DNA from: Fidelibacterota bacterium
GTDB taxonomy: Bacteria > Fidelibacterota > UBA2242
DNA length: 45,320 nucleotides
NCBI GenBank assembly: GCA_030603165.1
Contig: JAUVYH010000004.1
Location: forward strand, 1 to 45,320
Direction: 5' to 3'
Shown one piece after another: positions 27,425-36,166 of this stretch. The notes beneath the pieces are model-generated. The model worked only from the letters and a program-made list of their open reading frames with translations. It did no database searches and was not told the origin of the DNA. Each line of letters starts with the position of its first letter. Within the stretch, counting starts at the first letter, position 1. Both the position numbers and the translations under genes were made by a program.

Positions 27425-27808
27425 AGTTTCCTCCTACTTAATTTATCTTCATCTTGAGTCAAGTCCTTACTAAAAGTTTTTAATTCTAACATAAATTTAT
27501 GCAAAGGACTTAACCCAAGGTGTTTCAATGCCTCTAAAAAGCTTATCATCACGACAAAATCCAGAATCAAGTCTTTTTAAATATTACTAACATGCTTTTC
27601 CGCTTTCATCTAACTGAAACAATCTTATTATTTATTTTGAGTAATGTCAAGAGAAAATGCTTTATAAATTTTATGCTTTTTTCTTGAATTATCAGAATTA
27701 TCAAAAATCGCAAAAGCTATGGACACAAATATCTTTGCTCTTTTTTCTTTCCAGATAATTTAGATCCATAATACAGAGAAAGATTAATGTATTAAAACCT
27801 GTCAGATT
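27425..27808. other. Leader region upstream of the subtilase gene
   Basis: About 380 AT-rich bases with no coding frame. They hold the candidate promoter at 27622-27650 and, at the far end, a degenerate copy of the AAACCTGTCAG repeat. A long 5' leader of roughly 190 bases would result if that promoter is used; no riboswitch was recognised. Confidence 0.5.
27622..27650 (-). promoter_or_regulatory. Candidate promoter of the subtilase gene
   Basis: On the minus strand a perfect TTGACA (27645-27650) is separated by 17 bases from TAAGAT (27622-27627). This is a reasonable sigma-70-like promoter about 200 bases before the start codon. Whether the host uses this type of promoter is not known. Confidence 0.35.
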
Positions 27809-27827
27809 TCAAAAACCTGACAGGTTT
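27795..27827 (-). terminator. Tandem AAACCTGTCAGGTTT elements overlapping the lipA stop
   Basis: The perfect palindrome AAACCTGACAGGTTT (27813-27827) lies inside the last codons of lipA and is followed on the minus strand by TTTTT, then the TGA stop. A second, imperfect copy (27795-27809) follows immediately. The pair looks like an intrinsic terminator built from the same repeat as the one at 23778. Confidence 0.6.
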
Positions 27828-28651
27828 AACTCATCCGCGTGGTATGAGCTCCTCACCAAAGGCGCTGACATCACTGCACGAAATCCCATTCTCAGTCCTT
27901 CAGTTTTATAAAGTTCAAATTCATCAGGATGAACATAACGCTCCACCGGAAGATGACTTTTCGTGGGTTGCAGATATTGCCCGGCGGTAAAAATATCACA
28001 ATCCACCGACCGAGCGTCTTGCATCAATTCAAGAACCTGTTTTTTTGTCTCTCCCAATCCGACCATAATTCCGGTTTTGGTCACAGCGCCGAGTTGTTTG
28101 GCTTCTTTCAGCACCCGGAGTGATTGTTTATAATCCGCCTGTGGTCTGGCTTGTGAATAAAGATGTTTCACCGTTTCAAGGTTGTGACCGAAGACATCCG
28201 GTTCAGTGGCAAGTACCGTTTCCAAAGCATTGATGCTTCCCTGAAAATCGGGAACCAGCACTTCGATTTTGCAATCGGTGTTCTGTCTGCGGATTTCACG
28301 AATGGTTTCTGCCCAATGCGTAGCGCCGCCATTGGGCAGATCATCTCGCGTTACGGATGTGATCACGGCGTATTTCAGTCCCATCAGTTTTACTGCATTG
28401 CCGATTTTGCGGGGTTCTTCCGGATCCGGTGGAAGCAGTTTGCCATTACCTACGGCACAGAAACGGCAGTTGCGAGTACAGACATTACCGAGGAGCATAA
28501 GGGTGGCGGTGCGCCGCCGCCAGCATTCGCCCTGGTTGGGACAGCGGGCTTCTTCGCAGACGGTATGGAGGTTGTATTGCTTTACAATTTCACGCAGCGC
28601 CTTGAAGTCTTCGTTGACGGTGTATTTTACTTTGAGCCAGTCAGGTTTCAT
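27809..28651 (-). CDS. lipA: Lipoyl synthase
   Basis: A 280-residue radical SAM enzyme that inserts two sulfurs into protein-bound octanoyl groups to make lipoyl cofactors. Both clusters are present: the auxiliary one from C32, C37 and C43 (CEEARCPNQGEC) and the SAM one from C58, C62 and C65 (CTRNCRFC). The conserved C-terminal RSSY is at VRSSYHADE. The final residues NLSGF are encoded by a palindromic repeat, an extra tail of a few residues. It follows lipB directly, and the two act in sequence (LipB transfers octanoate, LipA adds sulfur). Confidence 0.97.
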   Translation of the reverse strand: MKPDWLKVKYTVNEDFKALREIVKQYNLHTVCEEARCPNQGECWRRRTATLMLLGNVCTRNCRFCAVGNGKLLPPDPEEPRKIGNAVKLMGLKYAVITSVTRDDLPNGGATHWAETIREIRRQNTDCKIEVLVPDFQGSINALETVLATEPDVFGHNLETVKHLYSQARPQADYKQSLRVLKEAKQLGAVTKTGIMVGLGETKKQVLELMQDARSVDCDIFTAGQYLQPTKSHLPVERYVHPDEFELYKTEGLRMGFRAVMSAPLVRSSYHADELNLSGF

Positions 28652-29510
28652 TTTTTATCCACGAATTATTAATCATATAATCTACGATTTCAAACTTGAG
28701 AAATGTTGACGACAACAAAATTGACGGAATCGTTGAAAGTATCAAATCTGTCATTCCCTCGAAGAGGTCTCTTTGAGATGAACGAGGTACGAGTGAAGAA
28801 TCTCTATTGGTTCTCATCGGAAATTCTTCTTCGCTTCGCTCATTAGAATGACATCTGTAATCACTTTTTACGAAACTATCAAAGTTGAAAAGCAATTTGA
28901 ATTTATCAACAACCCTTTCTTTCACGTCTTTCCATTGAACGTCCGGAACAAGATCGGCTATCCTGGTAATTCCTTTGCCGGCTATGCCGCAGGGGATAAT
29001 GCCGTCGTAAAGCGACAGGTCGGTTGATACATTCAGGGCGAAACCGTGCATTGTGACCCATTTTGAAACCCGCATGCCGATAGCGGCGATTTTTTGATCG
29101 CCCACCCAGACGCCGGTGAGTTTATCGATTCGTTCGGCGGATATTCCGTAATCCGCAAGCATTTGGATGAGAACATCTTCCACGGTGTGAACATACCAGG
29201 AAACGCTTTCCCGGTGATCTTTCAGATTGAAGATCGGATAGCCTACTAATTGACCGGGACCGTGATAGGTGATATCGCCGCCGCGATCGACGTTGTATAT
29301 TTCGATGCCTTTTGATCTCAGGTAATCCTGACCGGCAATGAGATGCTGGGCGTTGGCGTTTTTTCCAAGGGTATAAACATGTGGATGTTCGACTAAAATG
29401 AGCGTGTCGGGAATTTCGTTGCGCACCCGTTTGGCATGTGTTTCTTTCTGGATTTCCCAGGCTTTGTCATAAGCGCAGTTGCCGAGATCAATGACATTCA
29501 ATTTCTTCAT
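28641..29510 (-). CDS. lipB: Octanoyltransferase LipB with repeat-derived C-terminal extension
   Basis: Transfers octanoate from acyl carrier protein to lipoyl domains. The catalytic pair is visible: K140 in DQKIAAIG and C174 in IIPCGIAG. The normal domain ends near residue 210 (family members are about 210-230 residues). The remaining roughly 75 residues come from a dispersed repeat inserted near the 3' end (28749-28853; residues about 220-254, CHSNERSEEEF...LFEGMTD) and from former intergenic DNA. As a result the gene now overlaps lipA by 11 bases. The core looks functional; whether the tail is translated or tolerated is unknown. Confidence 0.93.
   Translation of the reverse strand: MKKLNVIDLGNCAYDKAWEIQKETHAKRVRNEIPDTLILVEHPHVYTLGKNANAQHLIAGQDYLRSKGIEIYNVDRGGDITYHGPGQLVGYPIFNLKDHRESVSWYVHTVEDVLIQMLADYGISAERIDKLTGVWVGDQKIAAIGMRVSKWVTMHGFALNVSTDLSLYDGIIPCGIAGKGITRIADLVPDVQWKDVKERVVDKFKLLFNFDSFVKSDYRCHSNERSEEEFPMRTNRDSSLVPRSSQRDLFEGMTDLILSTIPSILLSSTFLKFEIVDYMINNSWIKNET
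28749..28853. repeat. Dispersed palindromic repeat inserted in lipB
   Basis: About 105 bases bounded by TGTCATTC (28749-28756) and its complement GAATGACA (28846-28853), with internal inverted segments around GAAGAATC/AATTCTTC. The TCATTC...AGAATGACA type with GAAGAATCT-like interior is a common dispersed repeat in bacterial genomes. It keeps the lipB frame open on the minus strand. Confidence 0.75.
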
Positions 29511-29538
29511 TTATCATTCAACATTTAAAATTTAACAT

Positions 29539-30381
29539 CTATTTACGAGCGTCTTTCAATATTTGAATTTCACGGGCATAATGTTCTTCATCGCCGGGCG
29601 TTTCCAGAATCATTGGAAGATTGGCAAACCGCTCATCGTTTACGAGTCGGTAAAATACATCAAGACCCATGAAGCCTTCGCCTAATTGATGATGGCGATC
29701 GACTCGTGAACCCAGGGGCTTTTTGGAATCGTTCAGGTGGAAAACTTTCAGGCGATCCAACCCGATAATATCATCGAATTGCTGAAAAGTATCATTGTAA
29801 CCGGCTTCTTTCACTATATCGTAACCCGCCGCGAAGGCATGACAGGTATCGAAGCAGACTCCCAACCGGCTTGGATATTGGCTTCGGTTAATAATGGTTC
29901 TCAGATGTTCGAATTTATAGCCTACATTCGATCCTTGTCCGGCAGTGATTTCCAGCAGTAGGCTGGTATCGGAAGCAGGGACTTTTTCAATACAGTAATC
30001 CAGGCTTTCGGCGATGGTTTGCAGTGCATAATCATCTCCTTTTCCCATGTGTGAACCGGGATGAAAGACGATGTAGGAAATTTTAAGAAATGTTGAGCGT
30101 TGGATTTCTTTGATAAATGCGTTGCGTGACATCGCCAATTTTTTTGGGTCGGGACTGCCGAGATTTACGAGATATGAATCGTGTGAGATAACGTTTTGAA
30201 AGTCATATTTATTTATTTCTGATAAAAAGACCCTTTGGCTATCATAAGTAATTGGTGATGCCTTCCACTGCATCTGATTAGCGGTGAAAATTTGAAAAGC
30301 GTCGCAGCCCAAATCCGCTGCGCGTTTGGGAGCGTGTTCCACACCACCACTGATTGATACATGGCAACCGATATATGGCAA
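29539..30381 (-). CDS. nfo: Endonuclease IV (AP endonuclease)
   Basis: A 280-residue, trinuclear-zinc AP endonuclease of base-excision repair; it cuts 5' of abasic sites. Metal-ligand segments are present in order: GCHVSISGG, VFHPGSH, LLLEITAGQG, GVCFDTCHAFAAGYD, FHLNDSKKPLGSRVDRH and ILETPG. The start is a TTG, with AAGGA about 8 bases upstream. It is preceded by folE and nth, giving two base-excision-repair enzymes in one cluster. Confidence 0.96.
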   Translation of the reverse strand: MPYIGCHVSISGGVEHAPKRAADLGCDAFQIFTANQMQWKASPITYDSQRVFLSEINKYDFQNVISHDSYLVNLGSPDPKKLAMSRNAFIKEIQRSTFLKISYIVFHPGSHMGKGDDYALQTIAESLDYCIEKVPASDTSLLLEITAGQGSNVGYKFEHLRTIINRSQYPSRLGVCFDTCHAFAAGYDIVKEAGYNDTFQQFDDIIGLDRLKVFHLNDSKKPLGSRVDRHHQLGEGFMGLDVFYRLVNDERFANLPMILETPGDEEHYAREIQILKDARK

Positions 30382-30392
30382 GCGTACTATCC

Positions 30393-30950
30393 TTAAATTC
30401 GTGAGATTTTAATTAAGTCCAGGAATTCCATGCGTGTGCGTTCATTTTCCCGAAAGACACCGAACATGGCGCTGGTAGTAACCACCGAATTATGTTTTTC
30501 CACACCGCGCATCTGCATGCAGAGATGAGTGGCTTCAATAACTATGGCAACCCCTTTCGGTTTTAGAACATTTTGAATGGCTTCAGCGATTTGATTGGTC
30601 AGGCGTTCCTGGATCTGCAAGCGGCTGGCAAATGCATCAACAATCCGGGGTATTTTACTTAATCCGATAGTTTTTCCATCGGGAATATAAGCGATATGAG
30701 CTTTGCCGAAAAAGGGCACTAGATGATGTTCACAGAGACTATAGTAATCGATATCTTTTACCAGGATCATCTGGTCGTATTTATCATTGCTGACCGATTC
30801 TTTGAGCAAGGCGTCGATATCAACTTTGTAACCCCGGGTTGCGTAACCCCAGAATTCAGCGACCCTTTCAGGGGTCTTATTGAGAACGTCCCGCTCGGGA
30901 TTTTCTCCAATATTTATCAATAGTTGATGAATTAATTCTTCAGTCTTCAT
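30393..30950 (-). CDS. folE: GTP cyclohydrolase I
   Basis: A 185-residue enzyme converting GTP to dihydroneopterin triphosphate, the first step of folate (and queuosine-type) biosynthesis. Zinc ligands are C73 and H76 ([10 protein letters not shown]) and C144 ([10 protein letters not shown]), so this is the zinc-dependent type IA enzyme. RBS AAAGGTAGG precedes ATG 30950. It lies 5 bases after nth and 11 bases before nfo. Confidence 0.97.
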   Translation of the reverse strand: MKTEELIHQLLINIGENPERDVLNKTPERVAEFWGYATRGYKVDIDALLKESVSNDKYDQMILVKDIDYYSLCEHHLVPFFGKAHIAYIPDGKTIGLSKIPRIVDAFASRLQIQERLTNQIAEAIQNVLKPKGVAIVIEATHLCMQMRGVEKHNSVVTTSAMFGVFRENERTRMEFLDLIKISRI

Positions 30951-30955
30951 ATAGC

Positions 30956-31600
30956 CTACCTTTGAGTTATTTCCGCCGACGGGCAGATATCATTTAAAAA
31001 ACATTCGTTACATTTGGGCTTGCGGGCAATACAAATTGAGCGCCCATGATCTATCATCAAATGCCCCAATAATGTCCATTGTTCAGGAGGAAATATTTTT
31101 ATCAGGCCCTGTTCAATTTTCTCCGGATCGGAATTCTTTGTAAGACCCATGCGGTTGGAAAGTCGTTTGACATGAGTATCTACGACAACCCCCGGAATGC
31201 CGAACGCGTCGCCGAGAACGACATTGGCGGTTTTGCGACCGACACCATTTAGTTTCAGTAAATCTTCCAGCGTATCAGGAACGTTTCCATTGTGCTTTTC
31301 AACGATGGTTTTCATGGATTGCTGTATGGATTTGGCTTTGTGATTGTAAAAACCGGTGGAGCGGATGTCGTTTTTCAGTTCGTCGATATCGGCGCTCGCA
31401 AACGCTTTTGCTGACGCGTACTTTTTGAATAGCCCCGGTGTCACTTGATTAACCCGCTTGTCGGTGCACTGGGCGGAGAGAATAGTAGAAACAAGCAACT
31501 CTCTCGGATTGGCAAACTTTAATGAACATTGTGCATTCGGATATGCTTTCACAAGCCGGAAAAAAATTAGATAGGCATGTTTTTTTAGTGAATTTTTCAA
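30956..31600 (-). CDS. nth: Endonuclease III
   Basis: A 214-residue DNA glycosylase/AP lyase for oxidised pyrimidines. The helix-hairpin-helix LNGVGRKTA spans 117-125 with catalytic K123; D141 lies in VVVDTHVKR. The 4Fe-4S ligands C190, C197, C200 and C206 show the family C-x6-C-x2-C-x5-C spacing. The start is TTG, with AGGGA about 9 bases upstream. It probably shares a transcript with folE and nfo. Confidence 0.97.
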   Translation of the reverse strand: MKNSLKKHAYLIFFRLVKAYPNAQCSLKFANPRELLVSTILSAQCTDKRVNQVTPGLFKKYASAKAFASADIDELKNDIRSTGFYNHKAKSIQQSMKTIVEKHNGNVPDTLEDLLKLNGVGRKTANVVLGDAFGIPGVVVDTHVKRLSNRMGLTKNSDPEKIEQGLIKIFPPEQWTLLGHLMIDHGRSICIARKPKCNECFLNDICPSAEITQR

Positions 31601-31633
31601 CTATAATCTTCCCTATGGAAAATTTAATGAAAA

Positions 31634-32431
31634 TTAATTGTGATGTCCCGCATTATTCTTTTCCAAATAATCACGAACTGTTTTATAGACCTTAGCCACT
31701 TTATCTGACTTAGGCAGAACTTTATATATTTTCTCGATATATTTTCTCTCACGAACCAGCTGCAAAGTTTTTGGAAAGTTTACATCAAAAACCCATCCGA
31801 TCTGAAGCAATTTAAAATCGTTCAAATTTTTCAAGTGTTCGGCTTTTACTATTTTTCTTTCCATTAAATCCTTATAAACCCCTACTGAAATTTCCGGTGT
31901 GTCCGGTAAATTCAGTTCCAGAACACCATTCCGTTTTCTGTTATCATCATGGTAATACTCCGTGACAACACGCCAGATATCCAGTTTATCGGCGTCACGA
32001 AGCAATTTTGTGAAGAGCAACTGCCTTTCAGATCCATTACAAGTAAGGCATGCACGATTATGATTAGAAATTGCATAGAAAATCAAGTCGCGTGTCTCTT
32101 CATCTACAGCGTCTAAAACATGGTTTGTACGGAGAATTCTGATACCGAGCAGAGCGTGATTTTCGGTTTCTATATCTAAAAATGAGCGGTAACGGGCATA
32201 TTGTTCAAACCTGCCGACATCATGAAAAAGCGCCGTTATCTCTGCTAATCGAAGATCGCTGTCACTTAAAGCAAGGCTTCTGCCAATATCTATAATTTCC
32301 TTGCACACCAGCCGTGTGTGTTTCTCTTTCAAATCTATGTTCAATTGGTCTTCGGGAACGTCTGACTGGAATGTTTCTACATAATCAGCGAACCACTTTT
32401 TTAATTCTAACAGCGTTTCTTGGTCAATCAA
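31634..32431 (-). CDS. HD-domain phosphohydrolase
   Basis: A 265-residue HD-superfamily protein. The metal-binding residues are H38 (KEKHT), H70-D71 (LFHDVGRF), H124 (SNHN) and D146 (LLRDADKLD). The substrate is unknown; relatives hydrolyse nucleotides or cyclic nucleotides. The second half is helical and not recognised. The start is a TTG with only weak AAGAGA upstream. It is 33 bases ahead of nth. Confidence 0.8.
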   Translation of the reverse strand: MIDQETLLELKKWFADYVETFQSDVPEDQLNIDLKEKHTRLVCKEIIDIGRSLALSDSDLRLAEITALFHDVGRFEQYARYRSFLDIETENHALLGIRILRTNHVLDAVDEETRDLIFYAISNHNRACLTCNGSERQLLFTKLLRDADKLDIWRVVTEYYHDDNRKRNGVLELNLPDTPEISVGVYKDLMERKIVKAEHLKNLNDFKLLQIGWVFDVNFPKTLQLVRERKYIEKIYKVLPKSDKVAKVYKTVRDYLEKNNAGHHN

Positions 32432-32620
32432 TATAGTCTCTTTTCAATTACTGAGAGTTTTGATAAATGGAAAAATTCCTGCTTTGGCAGAAAACATTCA
32501 AAATTTAGTCCCTTTACCAGAGAAAAGGAACAAAACACTGGAGATTATATCTTGGTTTTTGTGGAAGAAAGAAAAACTTCGGAAGGATATATCTAAACCG
32601 GTAATTTTTTATGATCCATG

Positions 32621-33556
32621 TTAATGGCTAAGACGATAACCCTGGAAGGATTGTCGCAGCTCCAATTCCTCGCGAATTTTCCGGAGCAGCTCCACTTTCA
32701 GCATTTTCCATTTCGGGGCGATGAGCGTACCCGGTTTTGCGTCTCCTACGAGGCGCTGGATCACAATATTTGGTCTCAGCCGTTCCAGAAAATCACAAAC
32801 GAGTTCGATCCATTCCTGCTCCGTAAAAAGCGGGAATGGTGATTGTGCGAAAAGATCAGCCAATGCCGTCTGTTTCACGACATGCAGATGATGGATTTTC
32901 AGGGCGTCTAATTTCAGGTTATTTAGGATAGCGGCGGATTGCAGGATTTCGTCCCTGGTTTCGGTGGGAAAACCGAAAATAATATGCCCGGCGACATGCA
33001 ATCCAAATTGTTTTGTCTGTTCGATTGCCCGGCGGGTTCTGTCGAAGTTATGACCGCGGCGCGCCCAAAGGAGGGTTTTATCGTAAACTGATTCAATGCC
33101 GTATTCGATAGAAACATAGATGTGTTGACTAATATCATGCAGCAAAGTAAGAATATCATCATTGATGCAATCGGGGCGAGTTCCTATCAGGATTCCTACA
33201 ACGTCCGGAATATCAAGAACAGAGCGATAAAGTTTCTCCAGATATTTGACTGAGCCGTAGGTATTGGTGTAGGCTTGGAAATAAGCCAAGAATTTCCTGG
33301 CTTTTCGGTGTTTTATAGATCGTTCAATTCCTTCAACTAACTGATCCCGAACGGGTTTTAATTTCTCTGAACGGTCAGCAGCGAAGCTGGCGTTATTGCA
33401 ATAGAGACAACCGCCGGTTCCGAGGCGCCCGTCGCGAGTCGGACAGGTGAATCCGGCGTCCAGAGATATTCTATAAACTTTTTCGCCAAAAGTTTGACGT
33501 AGATAAGTGCTGTAGCGATAGTAGCGATCTTCAATGGGAAACGGAAGTGTCGGCAT
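32621..33556 (-). CDS. TIGR01212-family radical SAM protein
   Basis: A 311-residue radical SAM protein of the YtqA/YhcC (TIGR01212) family. The cluster motif is the family's unusual long form: C38 (FTCPTRDG), then C50 and C53 (GGCLYCN). LGTGGC is the glycine-rich link. Later IIFGFPTETRDE and LDALKIHHLHVVKQTAL match the family. The function has not been established for these proteins; a role in RNA or cofactor modification is often suggested but unproven. Confidence 0.88.
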   Translation of the reverse strand: MPTLPFPIEDRYYRYSTYLRQTFGEKVYRISLDAGFTCPTRDGRLGTGGCLYCNNASFAADRSEKLKPVRDQLVEGIERSIKHRKARKFLAYFQAYTNTYGSVKYLEKLYRSVLDIPDVVGILIGTRPDCINDDILTLLHDISQHIYVSIEYGIESVYDKTLLWARRGHNFDRTRRAIEQTKQFGLHVAGHIIFGFPTETRDEILQSAAILNNLKLDALKIHHLHVVKQTALADLFAQSPFPLFTEQEWIELVCDFLERLRPNIVIQRLVGDAKPGTLIAPKWKMLKVELLRKIREELELRQSFQGYRLSH

Positions 33557-34006
33557 CAGCAGAAAGGTTTATAGATATTAATTAAGTCCAATTTATAGGC
33601 TCCTTCTATTTTTTAGCGTGTCGATATACTACATATAAATAATCTGAATACCCAATATCCAACCCCAGTGTAATAAAAAAAAGATTTCACGGGGCAGGCA
33701 CGGAATATCCAATATCCAAGTATTTTTGTCACTATCGCTCCTTTTTCGCTGTATCAATGCTTTCTTACTCGTTACAAAGCCCCAGCTTTGCAACGGAAAT
33801 TTCATCTTTCTATAGCATTGCATTCCCAAGCTGGGGCTTGTGTCGTAGACATCTCTTCGAGGGGAATGAGCATGGTATAAAGGCTCGTGAATGAGCGTGG
33901 CAAACCGTTCCTGTAAGTCAAACTTTTTTATTTTTCATTCATATTTGGAGATTCCGTGTTGGATATTGAACATTAACTTGCCCACTCATTTCTCAGAAGA
34001 GCCAAT
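33557..34006. other. Gene-free stretch with several repeat types
   Basis: About 450 bases. It contains AATATCCA-type tandem motifs (33653-33720) that recur in inverted form with CACGGAAT/ATTCCGTG near 33950-33975, a near-palindrome around GCCCCAGC (33770-33795) whose GGGGC partner lies at 33830-33840, and two GAATGAGC(A/G)TGG copies (about 33864 and 33890). No coding frame is convincing. Confidence 0.55.
33770..33840. repeat. Palindromic repeat cluster
   Basis: CGTTACAAAGC (33770-33780) pairs with GCTTTGCAACG (33785-33795) at 10 of 11 positions around CCCA. AAGCCCCAGCTT also pairs with AAGCTGGGGCTT at about 33828-33839. It resembles the CGTTCCCAA...TTGGGAACG element at 20404 and is probably a related family. 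Confidence 0.55.
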
Positions 34007-35266
34007 TTATATGATCGTCGCTTCAATCTGATCGGCAGCCTGTGATAATTGGATTTCTTTCTGTTCGCCGGTGGTCATGTTTTTCAGCAGGATTTTGTCT
34101 TTATGGATCTCATCCTCTCCGATAATAACCACCCAGCGGGCTTGCTTTTTTCCGGCGTCGCGCATTTGTGCTCTGAGCGAGCGGCGCAGAAAATCCAATT
34201 CAACTCGAAGACCGCGTGAACGTAATGTTGTGGCAATATTAAAAGCCACCTGGCGGGCATTATTTCCTAAAACAGCCATATAGATCAGATTGATTTCCTT
34301 TTCCGGAATTGCCTGGCTCTCATTTAAAATCATGAGCAGGCGTTCCATCCCTGAGGCGACTCCTACAGCCGGTGTGGGCACACCACCCAGATCTTCTATC
34401 AGATGATCGTAACGTCCGCCGCCGCAGATAGCGTCCTGGGCGCCCAACAAGGAGCTGGTAATTTCGAAAGTCGTGCGGGTATAATAATCTAATCCGCGGA
34501 CCAGTTTATTATCGACCTCATACGGGACATAAGCGGCGTCCAGCAGAGATTTCACTTCTTCAAAGTGCTGCGCATCTTCCGTATCGAGATGATCGAGTAT
34601 TGAAGGAGCATGTCTGTCAAGGATGTGCTGACAGCTTTCAACTTTGCAATCGAATAGGCGCAGAATATTTTTCTCGATTCGTTCCTGGCAGGTGTTGCAG
34701 AAATCATTAATATGAGGTTTTAATGTAGATTTCAGGATTCTCAAATAGTGATTCCGGCTGTCCAGACTGCCGATACTATTGATCCGCACCGATAAATCAT
34801 TAATACCAAGTTCTTTGTATATATCATAGATGGTCTGGATAACTTCGGCGTCGGCTTCGGGGTGTTCGGAACCGATAATCTCAAAACCGAACTGGGTGAA
34901 TTGTCTCAGGCGCCCCTTCTGCGGACGTTCCTGGCGGAAAAGGGGACCGAAATAGTACAATTTGGTTACCGGGCTGATCTGACTGAGATTATTCTGAATA
35001 AAGGCTCTTACTACGGGCGCCGTCAGTTCCGGGCGCAGCGTCAGACTCGTATTGCCTTTATCCGGGAAGGTGTACATTTCTTTGGAAACGACATCGGTAT
35101 CGGGACCAACTCCCCTGATAAAAAGTTCTGTCACTTCAAACAAAGGAGTTCGGATTTCCTGATAATTATTTCGTTCGAGACGTTCGCTAATGATTTTTTC
35201 GACATGTTGCCACTGGTATATTTCACCCGGTAGAATATCTTTTGTGCCTTTAATTCTTCGATACAC
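34007..35266 (-). CDS. hisS: Histidyl-tRNA synthetase
   Basis: A 419-residue class II aminoacyl-tRNA synthetase that charges tRNA-His. Visible segments are RIKGTKDILPGE at the start, motif 2 region YFGPLFRQERPQKGRLRQF, the HisRS-specific LVRGLDYYTRTTFEI, GGGRYDHL, and motif 3 around PAVGVASGMERLL. The C-terminal anticodon-binding domain (about 325-419) is complete. Normal length. It follows the PTS IIA-type gene by about 70 bases. Confidence 0.97.
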   Translation of the reverse strand: MYRRIKGTKDILPGEIYQWQHVEKIISERLERNNYQEIRTPLFEVTELFIRGVGPDTDVVSKEMYTFPDKGNTSLTLRPELTAPVVRAFIQNNLSQISPVTKLYYFGPLFRQERPQKGRLRQFTQFGFEIIGSEHPEADAEVIQTIYDIYKELGINDLSVRINSIGSLDSRNHYLRILKSTLKPHINDFCNTCQERIEKNILRLFDCKVESCQHILDRHAPSILDHLDTEDAQHFEEVKSLLDAAYVPYEVDNKLVRGLDYYTRTTFEITSSLLGAQDAICGGGRYDHLIEDLGGVPTPAVGVASGMERLLMILNESQAIPEKEINLIYMAVLGNNARQVAFNIATTLRSRGLRVELDFLRRSLRAQMRDAGKKQARWVVIIGEDEIHKDKILLKNMTTGEQKEIQLSQAADQIEATII

Positions 35267-35340
35267 AGTATTTCCTCTATCTTGTTTAAATGTTGGCTGG
35301 ATTTATTTTTGATAATCGATATAGTTTAAATGTCATTGTA

Positions 35341-35823
35341 TTAACGGAAGCCAGCTTGCGTATTTTCATCATACAGGTATAATATTTCGGCGATTTTTTC
35401 AGCAGAACCCGCCGCTAATAATTCTTCCCGGCAACCGGCAATATTCAACATGCGTGAAAACTTGCTTAGCAGTTTCAGATGTTTACTTGGATATTGTTCA
35501 GGTGTAAGCAGCAAAACGAAGATGTGAACCGGTAGTCCGTCAATGGCGTCAAAGTCGATACCTTCTTTGGAAATCCCGAATGACACAAGCACTTCATCAA
35601 TATTAGTGTACTTCCCGTGAGGCAGCGCAACGCCTTTTCCGACGCCGGTGGTCATGAGTTCTTCCCGTCTATAGACGGCGGATTTAGCCTCTTTCGCTTC
35701 AGATAGTTTTCCGTTTTTCACCAGTACATCGACCAACTGGGAAATTGCCTCTTCTTTTGTAGCTGCTTTGACCGGGTAAAGTATAAGATCGGGTGTTAAA
35801 ATAGTAGATAATTCCACATTCAT
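35341..35823 (-). CDS. PTS EIIA domain protein (PtsN/fructose type)
   Basis: A 160-residue EIIA type 2 domain with the phosphorylatable H69 in GVALPHGK. FVLLLTPEQYPSKHLKLLSKFSR matches the family. No EIIB or EIIC is encoded nearby, so a regulatory, PtsN-like role is more likely than sugar transport. It stands upstream of hisS on the same strand. Confidence 0.88.
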   Translation of the reverse strand: MNVELSTILTPDLILYPVKAATKEEAISQLVDVLVKNGKLSEAKEAKSAVYRREELMTTGVGKGVALPHGKYTNIDEVLVSFGISKEGIDFDAIDGLPVHIFVLLLTPEQYPSKHLKLLSKFSRMLNIAGCREELLAAGSAEKIAEILYLYDENTQAGFR

Positions 35824-36166
35824 TTACCATTTATCATCACATAACATTGGGAAATTTACGAGAATCAAATTTTTATACCAACCTTAAATCCGGTAATGTT
35901 ATCGAAAATAGCGTTTATAAGAAACATAGGTGAAATGCCTATCAGATCACTTACATTTAAGTAAGCGTTCACGGAACGTTGAAATTAGAAATTTGGCTTT
36001 CATGCTTTTGTACTGTTGATGAACGCATTCAATTTTGGGACGAGTTTTTCAACTATTGCAAAGTCGTTCCAGACCATATCTGATAACGCTTCTGCCGGTT
36101 TGTGCCAAAGGCATGCCTTCGGCATAAACATCCAACTCGTAAACTTGTTTCATCTCTCCCAAATTT
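35824..36166. other. Gene-free stretch with stacked palindromes
   Basis: About 340 bases between the EIIA gene and the histidine kinase. Successive inverted repeats are seen: ATAGG/CCTAT (about 35928-35944), CTTAC-ATTTAA-GTAAG (35950-35965), CGTTC-ACG-GAACG (35966-35978), GAAATT/AATTTGG pieces, and a 22-bp palindrome at 36103-36124. No gene is supported. Confidence 0.55.
36103..36124. repeat. 22-bp near-perfect palindrome
   Basis: The perfect core AAGGCATGCCTT (36108-36119) is extended by TGCC and GGCA on either side, with one mismatched pair. It lies about 40 bases beyond the histidine kinase stop and may act as a terminator hairpin or be part of the dispersed repeat families. Confidence 0.5.

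Noticed and set aside
28163-28709. Long plus-strand frames opposite lipA
   Set aside because: They are antisense to a fully conserved lipA and show no domain or start signal.
31634-32431. HD protein as a cyclic-di-GMP (HD-GYP) phosphodiesterase
   Set aside because: The HD residues are present but the GYP motif is not.
33629-33829. Minus-strand frame in the repeat-rich spacer
   Set aside because: It consists of translated AATATCCA and palindromic repeats with no start signal.
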